Shown here: in pieces, positions 51,467-60,426 of the stretch
How the letters are laid out: each line of letters starts with the position of its first letter
Position numbering within the stretch: position 1 is the stretch's first letter
From: Ciceribacter sp. L1K22
GTDB lineage: Bacteria > Pseudomonadota > Alphaproteobacteria > Rhizobiales > Rhizobiaceae
Reading direction: 5' to 3'
NCBI RefSeq assembly: GCF_017599385.1
Contig: NZ_JAGFPK010000001.1
Span: 1,291,299 to 1,355,298 of the forward strand
Length of the DNA stretch: 64,000 nucleotides
Program-made: the position numbers and the translations under genes
The notes under the pieces: model-generated
Databases searched by the model: none
The model's input: only the letters and a program-made list of their open reading frames with translations
Told to the model about the DNA's origin: nothing

Positions 51467-52750
51467 ATGGCGAAGAACTACAGCGATTTCCTGAAGGCGC
51501 TCGGCGATCGCGAATCCGGCGGCAATTACAGCGCCGTCAACCGCTACGGCTATCTCGGCAAATACCAGATGGGCGAGCTGGCGATGATCGATCTCGGCTA
51601 TTATCGCCGCGACGGAACGTCGACCAACGACTGGAAATCGTCCTACTTCACCGGCAAGGACGGCATCCTCTCCAAGGCCGATTTCCTGGCGAGCCCCGCC
51701 GTGCAGGAAAAGGCGGTGAAGGCCTACATGGTGCTGCAATGGCGCTACATGGCCTCCGTCCAGCAATACGAGGGCCAGACGGTCAACGGCACGAAGATCA
51801 CGCTGTCGGGCATGCTGGCCGGTGCCCATCTGGTCGGCGCCGGCTCGGTCGCCAAATATCTGAAATCCGGCGGCGACAGCGCCAGCTATGACGGCAACGG
51901 CGTCTCCGTCCTGAACTACGTCAAGCTCTTCGCCGGTTACGCCACGCCGTTTTCCTACGATCATGACAAGGCCGCGACGCTGACCGGCGGCAAGGGCGTC
52001 GATCTCTTCGATGCCGGCGGCGGTGACGACACGCTCTACGGCTATGGCGGCAACGACACGCTGAAGGGCGGTTCCGGCCATGACCGGCTCTACGGCGGCA
52101 CCGGAAACGACCTGATGAACGGCGGCTCCGGCGCCGACCGCATGGAAGGCGGCACCGGCAACGACACCTATTATGTCAACCACATCGGCGACGTGGTCAT
52201 CGAGGCCTCCGGCGCAGGCACCGACACGATACGGTCGTCGATATCGCTGACGCTTCCCGCCAATGTCGAACACCTCGTGCTGACAGGATCGAAGCCGCTT
52301 TCCGCCACCGGCAATTCGCTCTCCAACACGCTATCAGGCAATGCCGGAGACAACCTGCTGAAAGGGCAGGGCGGCAACGATACGCTGGTCGGCGGCGCCG
52401 GTGCCGACCGGCTCTACGGCGGCTCCGGCGCCGATCGGTTCGTCTTCAAGGCGCTGTCCGACAGCACGGTGGCCTCCGCCGGCCGCGACATGATCCACGA
52501 TTTTTCGCGCAGCCAGGGCGACAAGATCGACCTTTCGGCCATCGACGCCTCGACCAGGTCCTCCGGCAACCAGGCCTTCTCCTTCATCGGCGAAAAATCG
52601 GCCTTCACCGGCACCGCCGGCGAGCTCCGCTATGTGAATTCCGGCGGCGATACCTTCGTCTACGGTGACGTCGACGGCGACCGCAAGGCCGATTTCGCGA
52701 TACGCATCGATGCCGACATCAATCTCGTAAAGGGCGATTTCATCCTCTGA
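51467..52750 (+). CDS. RTX protein 4: lysozyme/transglycosylase-like domain fused to RTX repeats
   Basis: 427 residues. Unlike its neighbours, residues 1-~165 form a lysozyme-like domain: FLKALGDRESGGNYSAVNRYGYLGKYQMG, with Glu in RESGGNY in the position of the transglycosylase catalytic Glu, then SGMLAGAHLVGAGSVAKYLK. RTX repeats follow ([29 protein letters not shown]; one YYVNHIGDVVIEASGAGTD unit), then the shared C-terminal domain ending KGDFIL. It lacks a Sec signal. Prediction: a peptidoglycan-degrading enzyme exported by a type I system and folded by calcium outside the cell. Confidence 0.85.
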   Translation: MAKNYSDFLKALGDRESGGNYSAVNRYGYLGKYQMGELAMIDLGYYRRDGTSTNDWKSSYFTGKDGILSKADFLASPAVQEKAVKAYMVLQWRYMASVQQYEGQTVNGTKITLSGMLAGAHLVGAGSVAKYLKSGGDSASYDGNGVSVLNYVKLFAGYATPFSYDHDKAATLTGGKGVDLFDAGGGDDTLYGYGGNDTLKGGSGHDRLYGGTGNDLMNGGSGADRMEGGTGNDTYYVNHIGDVVIEASGAGTDTIRSSISLTLPANVEHLVLTGSKPLSATGNSLSNTLSGNAGDNLLKGQGGNDTLVGGAGADRLYGGSGADRFVFKALSDSTVASAGRDMIHDFSRSQGDKIDLSAIDASTRSSGNQAFSFIGEKSAFTGTAGELRYVNSGGDTFVYGDVDGDRKADFAIRIDADINLVKGDFIL

Positions 52751-52780
52751 GCCGCCCGCCGGGTCCTCCGCAGCCGCGCC

Positions 52781-52848
52781 GGTCCAAAGGTTGCATGCAT
52801 CGTATTTTCCCTCGTCAGACCTGACCTTTTATGGTTCTAGTCGCCGAA
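52781..52848 (+). repeat. 68-bp promoter/leader repeat, copy A (before RTX gene 5)
   Basis: Begins GGTCCAAAGGTTGCATGCAT and ends TCTAGTCGCCGAA; differs from copy B (54673-54740) at only about four positions, all in one short patch. It ends 49 bases before the ATG at 52898. Contains the palindrome TGCATGCA. It is likely the promoter of the gene. Confidence 0.75.
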
Positions 52849-52897
52849 CGAGCCCCGATGGCGGTGGGGTGCCGAGGCGTCACGAGGGAGAACGCGC

Positions 52898-54643
52898 ATG
52901 GTTGTGCAGATCATAGACAACACCTTCAGCGGCAGCATCGATCTGTCAACGACCGACGACCTCCTGCTGACCGACTACACGGTGATCCAGTCGAGCGGCA
53001 ATGCCGTCACCGGCTCCGGCTCCGGTCATCGCGTCGATGTCTACGGCAACATCACCTCGGGCTCCCACGCCATCGCCTTCTCGGAGTTCGGTCAATCCGA
53101 CAACGGCGTCACCGTGCGCGAGAGCGGCATCGTCTACGGGCGTATCTCGGCGATCCGGATGTTCTCGGCCAACGGCTTCATCGACAATGACGGCGAACTG
53201 ATCGGCAAGAATTTCGGCATCTCCCTGCGCGGCGACAACAACGTCATCAATAATGGCGGATCGATCCGCTCCAACAGTGTCGGCATCAACGACGATGGCG
53301 GCCGCGTGACCATCGACAATTCCGGCGACATCACGGGAAAGGACGCTGCCGTCTCCCTGGTGAACGGGGTCGGCGGCACGTCGGTGATTACCAATAGCGG
53401 CACCATCGTGGCGACCGCCGCCTCCAACGCCGCCATCTACCACTTCTCGTCGGTGACGGCGCGGGTGGAAATGACCAATACCGGCACCGTCACCAGTTCC
53501 GGCCTCTCCTACAGGTCGAACGGCGCCCTGGTGGTCGATATCCTCACCAATAGCGGGACCATGACCGGCGGCATACAGCTCGGTGGCGGTGACGACACCT
53601 ATGACGGGCGTCTCGGAACGGTGGCGGGCACGGTCTACGGCGAGGACGGCAACGATACGCTTAAGGGTGGGTCGGGCGCGGAGACCTTCAACGGTGGCGC
53701 GGGCAACGACATCCTCGACGGCGGGGCCGGTGCGGATACGCTGATCGGCGGTACTGGAGACGACACCTATTACGTCGACAACGCCGGCGACGTGGTGACG
53801 GAGGATGCTGATGCCGGAACAGACACCGTCAACGCCTCGGTGAGCTACACGCTCGCCGCCAATGTCGAGCACCTCGTTCTGACCGGCAGCGGCAATATCA
53901 ACGCCACCGGCAACGCGCTCGACAACACGCTCACGGGAAACAGCGGCAACAACGTCCTGAACGGCGGGGCAGGGGCCGACACCATGACCGGCGGCTCGGG
54001 CAACGACACCTACTATATCGATAATGCCGGCGACGTGATCGTCGAGGCCGCCAACGGCGGCACGGATACGGTGCGCACCACTCTTTCGCACCGCCTTGCT
54101 GCCAATATCGAGAATCTGGTGCTCACGGGTTCGGGCAATACCGAGGGGATCGGCAATACCGGCAACAACACGCTATCAGGCAATTCCGGCGCCAACATCC
54201 TGAAGGGCAGCGCCGGAAACGACACGCTGAACGGCGGCGCCGGCAATGACCGGCTGGAGGGCGGTTCGGGCAACGACGTCCTTTACGGCGGCGCCGGCGC
54301 GGACAAGCTCTACGGCAGTTCGGGCGCCGATCGCTTCGTCTTCAAGGCGCTTTCGGATTCGACCGTCTCCTCTTCCGGCCGCGACACGATCTACGATTTC
54401 ACCCAGAGCCATGGCGACCGCATAGACCTCTCGGCCATCGACGCCTCGACCAAATCCTCCGGCAACCAGGCCTTCTCTTTCATCGGCGAGAAGGCCTATT
54501 CCGGCAAGGCGGGCGAGCTGCGCTACGTCAACAAGGACGGCGATACTTTCCTCTACGGCGACGTCAACGGCGACAAGAAGTCCGACTTCATGATCGCCTT
54601 CGACAAGACCATCGATTTCGTGAAGGGCGATTTCATCCTGTAA
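52898..54643 (+). CDS. RTX calcium-binding protein 5 of the array
   Basis: 581 residues, the same length as protein 6. The N-terminal solenoid is a run of IDNDGELIGKNFGI, INNGGSIRSNSVGI, IDNSGDITGKDAAV, ITNSGTIVATA and LTNSGTMTGGIQLGGGDDTYDGR. RTX units: GGSGAETFNGGAGNDILDGG, two YYVDNAGDVVTEDADAGTD-type units, and GNAGNDTLNGG-type repeats. The C-terminal domain carries [48 protein letters not shown]. It is preceded by the 68-bp repeat and by GAGGGAGAACGCGC as ribosome site. Confidence 0.9.
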   Translation: MVVQIIDNTFSGSIDLSTTDDLLLTDYTVIQSSGNAVTGSGSGHRVDVYGNITSGSHAIAFSEFGQSDNGVTVRESGIVYGRISAIRMFSANGFIDNDGELIGKNFGISLRGDNNVINNGGSIRSNSVGINDDGGRVTIDNSGDITGKDAAVSLVNGVGGTSVITNSGTIVATAASNAAIYHFSSVTARVEMTNTGTVTSSGLSYRSNGALVVDILTNSGTMTGGIQLGGGDDTYDGRLGTVAGTVYGEDGNDTLKGGSGAETFNGGAGNDILDGGAGADTLIGGTGDDTYYVDNAGDVVTEDADAGTDTVNASVSYTLAANVEHLVLTGSGNINATGNALDNTLTGNSGNNVLNGGAGADTMTGGSGNDTYYIDNAGDVIVEAANGGTDTVRTTLSHRLAANIENLVLTGSGNTEGIGNTGNNTLSGNSGANILKGSAGNDTLNGGAGNDRLEGGSGNDVLYGGAGADKLYGSSGADRFVFKALSDSTVSSSGRDTIYDFTQSHGDRIDLSAIDASTKSSGNQAFSFIGEKAYSGKAGELRYVNKDGDTFLYGDVNGDKKSDFMIAFDKTIDFVKGDFIL

Positions 54644-54672
54644 CGCGCCGGCGACACCGGATCGTCCGGTCC

Positions 54673-54740
54673 GGTCCAAAGGTTGCATGCATCGTAATAT
54701 CTCTCGTCAGACCTGACCTTTTATGGTTCTAGTCGCCGAA
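54673..54740 (+). repeat. 68-bp promoter/leader repeat, copy B (before RTX gene 6)
   Basis: Second copy of the element at 52781-52848, in the same orientation, again 49 bases before the ATG (54790). The copies are 1892 bases apart, the size of one gene plus its leader, as expected for tandem duplication. Confidence 0.75.
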
Positions 54741-54789
54741 GGCGGGCCGCTGGCGGGGCGGCGCCACGGTTTGACGAGGAGACCCCTGC

Positions 54790-56535
54790 ATGGCCACGAT
54801 AACCCTGTCGGAACTGGACGGCGACGGCATCGATCTGGCGACGGATGACACCCTTGTCATCACGCGCTTCGGCAGCATTGCGATGGCGGACGGCGGGAGC
54901 GCGGTCTACGTCACCGGCTCCGGAAACAGCATCGATGTCGCCGGCAGCATTGTCGCCTACAGCGTCTGTATCGCATTTCAACCGGGCCAGACCGGCAACA
55001 CCGTGACAATCGGAGAGCATGGCTATCTCTACTCTGCCGGAAGTGCGATCCAGCTTCGGTCAGACAACAGCGTCGTCGAGAATGACGGCGTGATCAGGGC
55101 GTTGAACTACGGCTTTATGATGGAAGGCGAGGGCGTCAGTTTGACAAACCGGGGCATTATCTCGTCGAACGCCGTGGGCATCACCACTGCCATCGGGTCT
55201 ATGACGGTCGACAATTCCGGAGAACTCTACGGCACCCGCTGGGCCATGGCGATCGGGGGCACGGGAACGAAGACCATCGGCAACAGCGGTGTCATCGAGG
55301 GTGGCTACAGCGGCACCAACGCGGCCACGTTCTGGGTCACGGGCGCGATCGAGCGGGTGGAACTGACCAATACCGGCCGCATTTACAGCCCGGACAAGGC
55401 TTACCTGTCGGACGGTGTGGCCGCGGTCGACATCATCACCAATTCCGGCACGATCGAAGGCACGATCCGGCTCGGCGCCTTGGCCGACACCTATGACGGC
55501 CGCCTCGGCACGGTGACAGGCACGGTCTATGGCGAGGACGGCAACGACACGCTTAAGGGCGGGTCGGGTGCGGAGACGCTGGACGGCGGCGCGGGCGACG
55601 ATATCCTGAACGGCGGCGGCGGCGCCGATATCCTGATCGGCGGCACAGGCGACGATATCTATTATGTCGACACGGCAGGCGACGGGGTTTTGGAGAATAC
55701 CGGCGAAGGCACCGACACCATCAATGCCTCGATCAGCTACACGCTGACGGCCAATGTCGAGCACCTCGTTCTGACCGGCAGCGGCAACCTCAACGGCACC
55801 GGCAACGCGCTCGACAACACGATCACGGGGAACAGCGGCAACAACGTGCTCAACGGCGGGGCAGGGGCCGACACCATGACCGGCGGCTCGGGCAACGACA
55901 CCTACTATATCGACAATGCCGGCGACGTGATCGTCGAGGCGGCGAACGGCGGCACGGATACCGTCCGCTCCACTCTCACCCACACTCTGTCGGCCAATTT
56001 CGAAAACCTGGCCCTGCTCGGCAGCGGCAACCTCAACGGCACCGGCAACACCGGCAACAACACGCTATCAGGCAATTCAGGCGCCAACATCCTGAAGGGC
56101 AGCGCCGGCAATGACACGCTGAGCGGCGGCGCCGGCAATGACCGGCTGGAGGGCGGTTCGGGCAACGACGTCCTTTACGGCGGGACCGGCGCGGACAAGC
56201 TCTACGGCAGTTCGGGCGCCGATCGCTTCGTCTTCAAGGCGCTCGCCGACAGCACCGTCTCCTCTTCCGGCCGCGACATGATCTACGACTTCACCCACAG
56301 CCACGGCGACCGCATCGACCTCTCGGCTATCGACGCCTCGACCAAATCGTCCGGCAACCAGGCCTTCTCCTTCATCGGCGAAAAGGCCTACTCCGGCAAG
56401 GCCGGCGAACTGCGCTACGTCAACTCGAACGGCGACACCTTCCTCTACGGCGACGTCAACGGCGACAAGAAATCCGATTTCATGATCGCCTTCGACAAGA
56501 CCATCGACTTCGTCAAGGGCGATTTCATCCTCTGA
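54790..56535 (+). CDS. RTX calcium-binding protein 6 of the array
   Basis: 581 residues. The N-terminal half has diverged from protein 5 ([77 protein letters not shown]), while the RTX region and C-terminal domain are almost the same, including an identical [18 protein letters not shown] block and the [12 protein letters not shown] end. This points to duplication followed by different selection on the exposed N-terminal part. GAGGAGACCCCTGC precedes the ATG. Confidence 0.9.
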   Translation: MATITLSELDGDGIDLATDDTLVITRFGSIAMADGGSAVYVTGSGNSIDVAGSIVAYSVCIAFQPGQTGNTVTIGEHGYLYSAGSAIQLRSDNSVVENDGVIRALNYGFMMEGEGVSLTNRGIISSNAVGITTAIGSMTVDNSGELYGTRWAMAIGGTGTKTIGNSGVIEGGYSGTNAATFWVTGAIERVELTNTGRIYSPDKAYLSDGVAAVDIITNSGTIEGTIRLGALADTYDGRLGTVTGTVYGEDGNDTLKGGSGAETLDGGAGDDILNGGGGADILIGGTGDDIYYVDTAGDGVLENTGEGTDTINASISYTLTANVEHLVLTGSGNLNGTGNALDNTITGNSGNNVLNGGAGADTMTGGSGNDTYYIDNAGDVIVEAANGGTDTVRSTLTHTLSANFENLALLGSGNLNGTGNTGNNTLSGNSGANILKGSAGNDTLSGGAGNDRLEGGSGNDVLYGGTGADKLYGSSGADRFVFKALADSTVSSSGRDMIYDFTHSHGDRIDLSAIDASTKSSGNQAFSFIGEKAYSGKAGELRYVNSNGDTFLYGDVNGDKKSDFMIAFDKTIDFVKGDFIL

Positions 56536-56891
56536 AGCCGCTTGCCATCCGCCGACGGCTGGCCCGGTTGGCCGCGTGGTTGGATATCCCTGGCCCGGCA
56601 CCTCGACCCCTTTTTGGTCGGCCCGACCTGTGACGGACGACACTCGTCCCCTCCCGAGATCGTGACAGCATCAGCGCAGGTCGTTTCTTTCCGGCAGGTG
56701 TCGCCGGGCCGCATGTCTTCCTCTGGCGTCGCCCCGCCGGAAAAGACGGTTGCCTTTCGAGACCTCAGGCAGGGGAACCACCAAAACTAGTCGCCGCGAT
56801 GTCAGGAAATCTGTCGTTCGCGGGCATTGAAAGCCCTTAGATGGGGCGTTGCATTGATTTCGTTTCAGAACGCAGGGAATAGGGGAAGAAA
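56536..56891. other. Intergenic region before RTX gene 7
   Basis: 356 bases without a gene. ACTAGTCGCCG near 56787 resembles the right end of the 68-bp repeat, and TTGCATTGATTTCG near 56848 resembles its TTGCATGCATCG part, so remnants of a common array promoter may be present. GGGAATAGGGGAAGAAA is the ribosome site. Confidence 0.4.
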
Positions 56892-58418
56892 ATGGTGTTT
56901 CGCATCATCAACTCAGACACGGTTCCGGCGAGCGGGATCGCAGCCAACCTGTCGACCACGGACAGCATCATCGTCCTTTCGGGTGTCACGCTTGGAACCA
57001 CTGCCGCCGTCGCCATCGACGGCGCCGGTGACAACCACCTCGTGGAGGTCTTCGGCAATGTCGTCTCGACCGCCAACCTTACGTTCACGTTTGCTGCCAT
57101 CATTCTGGGCAGTACCGGATCGGTCAATTTCGGCCAGGTTGTGAACCTCTACGAAGGAGCGATGGTCTATTCGGCCACGACCGCCGTCTCGCTCTTCTCC
57201 TTCGATAATGCGATCGACAATGCCGGCCGGATACAGGCCGGGACCGTCGGTATCTCCCTGACCAATGTCTCCACCACGACCACCACGACCATCGACAACA
57301 GCGGCTCGATCCTCGCCACCGCCGACGCAGGCATCGGCATCCGCCGTCTAAACGCTTCCACCGAGCGCGTGGTGCTCACCAATACCGGGCTGATCGAGGC
57401 CGGCAGCTTCGCCTATACCTCCAACGTCACCCCCGTCGCCATCGACGAGATCACCAATAGCGGCCGCATCGTCGGCGACATCAGCCTGTTCGGCGGAGAC
57501 GACGTCTATGACGGCCGGTCCGGCCGGCTCTCAGGCGATGTGGACGCCGGTGACGGCGCCGACCGCATCCTGGGCGGGATCGACAACGACACCTTCGTCG
57601 GCGGTGCCGGCAACGATACGCTCGATGGCGGGGGTGGCAACGACAATCTGTCGGGCGGCACAGGGGCCGACACGCTCGTTGGCGGCGATGGCAATGACAG
57701 CCTGTCGGGGGGTGCCGACAACGATACGCTGAAGGGGGGATCCGGCAATGATACGCTGGATGGCGGCACGGGCGCCGACCGCATGGAAGGCGGGACCGGC
57801 AACGACATCTTCGTCGTCGACACTATCGGCGATGTGGTGGTCGAGGCGGCGAACGGCGGCACTGACACGGTCCAGTCCTCCATCGCCTTTACGCTTTCGA
57901 CCCATTTCGAGAAGCTGACATTGACCGGCAGCGGCAACATCGCCGGCACCGGCAACGCCGCCGCCAACACGCTCACAGGCAATACCGGCAACAACGCCCT
58001 GAAGGGGCTCGCCGGCAACGATACGATCAATGGCGGAGCCGGCAACGATCTCCTCACCGGCGGCACAGGCGCCGACAAGCTGACCGGCGGCATCGGCGCG
58101 GACCGCTTCATCTTCACCGCGCTCTCCGACTCGACCGTCTCCTCCTCCGGCCGCGACATGATCCTCGATTTCTCGCACAGCCAGGGCGACCGGATCGATC
58201 TCTCGGCTATCGACGCCTCGACCAAATCCTCCGGCAACCAGGCCTTCACCTTCATCGGCGAAAAGACCGCCTTCACCGGCAAGGCGGGCGAACTGCGCTA
58301 TACCAATTCCGGCGGCGACACCTTCATCCATGGCGATGTCAACGGCGACAAGGTCTCCGACTTCTCCATCCGCCTCGACGCCGACATCAATCTCGTGAAG
58401 GGCGATTTCATCCTGTGA
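56892..58418 (+). CDS. RTX calcium-binding protein 7 of the array
   Basis: 508 residues. Solenoid part: [84 protein letters not shown]; closest in pattern to proteins 2 and 3. A longer run of RTX nonapeptides follows ([29 protein letters not shown] and on). One long unit ([19 protein letters not shown]) precedes the C-terminal domain [53 protein letters not shown]. Confidence 0.9.
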   Translation: MVFRIINSDTVPASGIAANLSTTDSIIVLSGVTLGTTAAVAIDGAGDNHLVEVFGNVVSTANLTFTFAAIILGSTGSVNFGQVVNLYEGAMVYSATTAVSLFSFDNAIDNAGRIQAGTVGISLTNVSTTTTTTIDNSGSILATADAGIGIRRLNASTERVVLTNTGLIEAGSFAYTSNVTPVAIDEITNSGRIVGDISLFGGDDVYDGRSGRLSGDVDAGDGADRILGGIDNDTFVGGAGNDTLDGGGGNDNLSGGTGADTLVGGDGNDSLSGGADNDTLKGGSGNDTLDGGTGADRMEGGTGNDIFVVDTIGDVVVEAANGGTDTVQSSIAFTLSTHFEKLTLTGSGNIAGTGNAAANTLTGNTGNNALKGLAGNDTINGGAGNDLLTGGTGADKLTGGIGADRFIFTALSDSTVSSSGRDMILDFSHSQGDRIDLSAIDASTKSSGNQAFTFIGEKTAFTGKAGELRYTNSGGDTFIHGDVNGDKVSDFSIRLDADINLVKGDFIL

Positions 58419-58446
58419 CGGTCATCTGAACGCCAGTTCCGCAACG

Positions 58447-58496
58447 CGCCCAGTTTTGGACGTTTTGCGGGCCGATCCGCCCAATTTTGACTTTTG
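58447..58496 (+). repeat. Two short direct repeats ahead of RTX gene 8
   Basis: CGCCCAGTTTTGGACGTTTTG at 58447-58467 is repeated in shorter form, CGCCCAATTTTGACTTTTG, at 58478-58496. Starts are 31 bases apart, three helical turns, 56 bases before the ATG. Possible paired regulator sites. Confidence 0.4.
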
Positions 58497-58551
58497 ACTC
58501 GGCAAGGCCGCTGGCGACATCTCCCGTTCAACGCAACAGGAGATTTTGGCC

Positions 58552-60240
58552 ATGGCCACCCAGACATTTACCGGCATCACCGCCCAGTCAGGCTTCCCCG
58601 CTTTCCTTGGCCAAACGGACAACGCCGAGATTGCCGCCGATGCCTTCCTCGCCAGCACCAGCCTGTTTGACTCGGCGGTCTGGTCCACCGGATCCAACCA
58701 GACCATCGATGTTTACGGGACGGTGTATGGGCGCACCTATTCGATCCAGGCGGGTACGAGCGGCACCTCGACCAACCAGACGATCAACGTCTACGCCGGT
58801 GCCTCGGTGCTCGCCGGTGGCGGCATATCGATCTCCGCGTCCAACTCCACGCTCACCAATGCCGGCAAGATCGCCGGCGCCTACGGTCTCTATTACAATG
58901 GAGCCGCAAGCGGCGATGGCGGCACGATCACCAACAGCGGCATCATCGCCGCCTCCGGCAACGACGATTATTATGCCGCGATCTACAATTCCGGCGAGGA
59001 GAAGCTGACGACCGTCAACACCGGGGTGCTCCAGGGCAGCATCTACGCCTATATCGGATCGGAATATGAGGAGGCGGTCGACGACCTGACCAACAGCGGC
59101 CGCATCGCCGGTGCCGTCAAGTTCGGCGGCGGCGACGACCGTTACGATGGCCGCCTCGGCACCATCAGCGGCGCCATCTACGGCGAGGCCGGCAACGACA
59201 CGCTGCTCGGTGGCACCGGCAACGAAACCCTCGACGGCGGCGATGGCAACGACACGCTCGATGGCGGCGCTGGCGCGGACACTTTGGTGGGTGGTGCGGG
59301 CGATGACAGCCTTGACGGCGGCACGGGCGCCGACGCCATGGCCGGTGGTGCCGGCGACGACACCTATTACGTCGACAATGCCGCCGACACCGTCACGGAA
59401 GCGGCGGGCGAGGGCACCGATCTCGTGATCGCAAGCCGCAGCTGGACGCTTGGCGCCAATATCGAGAACCTGACCTTGACCGGCAGCGGCAATCTCTCCG
59501 GCACCGGCAATACGCTCGCCAATGTCATCACCGGCAATGACGGGGACAACGCCCTCTCCGGTGGTGCCGGTAACGACACGCTTTATGGCAATGCCGGCTA
59601 CGACACGCTTGACGGTGGCGCAGGCGCCGACCGCATGGAAGGCGGCGCCGGCAATGACACCTATTACGTCGACAATTCCGGCGACGTGGTCGTCGAGGCC
59701 TCGGGCGCCGGCACCGACACGGTGAGCTCGAGCATCTCCTACACCCTGACGACCAATGTCGAGACCCTGGTTCTCACCGGCTCCGGCAATCTGAGTGGCA
59801 AGGGCAACGCCTCGGCCAACACGATTACCGGCAATACCGGCAACAACACGCTGCGCGGCGAGGCCGGAAACGATATCCTGACCGGCGGCAAGGGCGCCGA
59901 CAAGCTCTACGGCGGCACCGGCGCCGACCGCTTCGTCTTCAAGGCGCTCTCCGACTCGACGGTGTCCTCCTCCGGCCGCGACATGATCTACGATTTCAGC
60001 CACAGCCAGGGCGACCGGATCGATCTCTCCGCCATCGACGCCAGCACCAAAAGCTCCGGGAACCAGGCCTTCTCCTTCATCGGCGAGAAGGCCTATTCCG
60101 GCAAGGCCGGCGAACTCCGCTACGTCAATTCCGGCGGCGACACCTTCATCTATGGCGACGTCAACGGCGACAAGAAATCCGATTTCGCGATCAAGATCGA
60201 TGCCAATATCGACCTCGTGAAGGGCGATTTCATCCTCTGA
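58552..60240 (+). CDS. RTX calcium-binding protein 8 of the array
   Basis: 562 residues from ATG 58552 (ACAGGAGATTTTGGCC upstream). The solenoid part differs from the others (TIDVYGTVYGRTYSIQ, TINVYAGASVLAGGGISI, LTNAGKIAGAYGLYYNG, ITNSGIIAASGNDDYY, TVNTGVLQGSIYAYIG, LTNSGRIAGAVKFGGGDDRYDGR). RTX repeats and two YYVDNAADTVTEAAGEGTD-type units follow. The C-terminal domain reads [52 protein letters not shown]. Confidence 0.9.
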   Translation: MATQTFTGITAQSGFPAFLGQTDNAEIAADAFLASTSLFDSAVWSTGSNQTIDVYGTVYGRTYSIQAGTSGTSTNQTINVYAGASVLAGGGISISASNSTLTNAGKIAGAYGLYYNGAASGDGGTITNSGIIAASGNDDYYAAIYNSGEEKLTTVNTGVLQGSIYAYIGSEYEEAVDDLTNSGRIAGAVKFGGGDDRYDGRLGTISGAIYGEAGNDTLLGGTGNETLDGGDGNDTLDGGAGADTLVGGAGDDSLDGGTGADAMAGGAGDDTYYVDNAADTVTEAAGEGTDLVIASRSWTLGANIENLTLTGSGNLSGTGNTLANVITGNDGDNALSGGAGNDTLYGNAGYDTLDGGAGADRMEGGAGNDTYYVDNSGDVVVEASGAGTDTVSSSISYTLTTNVETLVLTGSGNLSGKGNASANTITGNTGNNTLRGEAGNDILTGGKGADKLYGGTGADRFVFKALSDSTVSSSGRDMIYDFSHSQGDRIDLSAIDASTKSSGNQAFSFIGEKAYSGKAGELRYVNSGGDTFIYGDVNGDKKSDFAIKIDANIDLVKGDFIL

Positions 60241-60252
60241 TACGAACGGAAT

Positions 60253-60288
60253 CCGCCTCGGTCTCGTCCATGGGAGAGAGCGAGGCGG
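60253..60288 (+). terminator. Long hairpin after RTX gene 8
   Basis: Outer arms CCGCCTCG (60253-60260) and CGAGGCGG (60281-60288), with additional TCTC/GAGA pairing inside, 13 bases past the stop. No T-tract. Confidence 0.45.
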
Positions 60289-60426
60289 ACCGCTCCGGCC
60301 CTCGCGCCGGTGCGATCCCCCATGTTCATGGCATGTTGCAAATCGCGGGTCTGTGGTTGTGTCAGGCTCGGACAGCCGGCGCATGCGACCGGCAAAAGCG
60401 ATTTTTGATCACGGGGAGCGAATACA

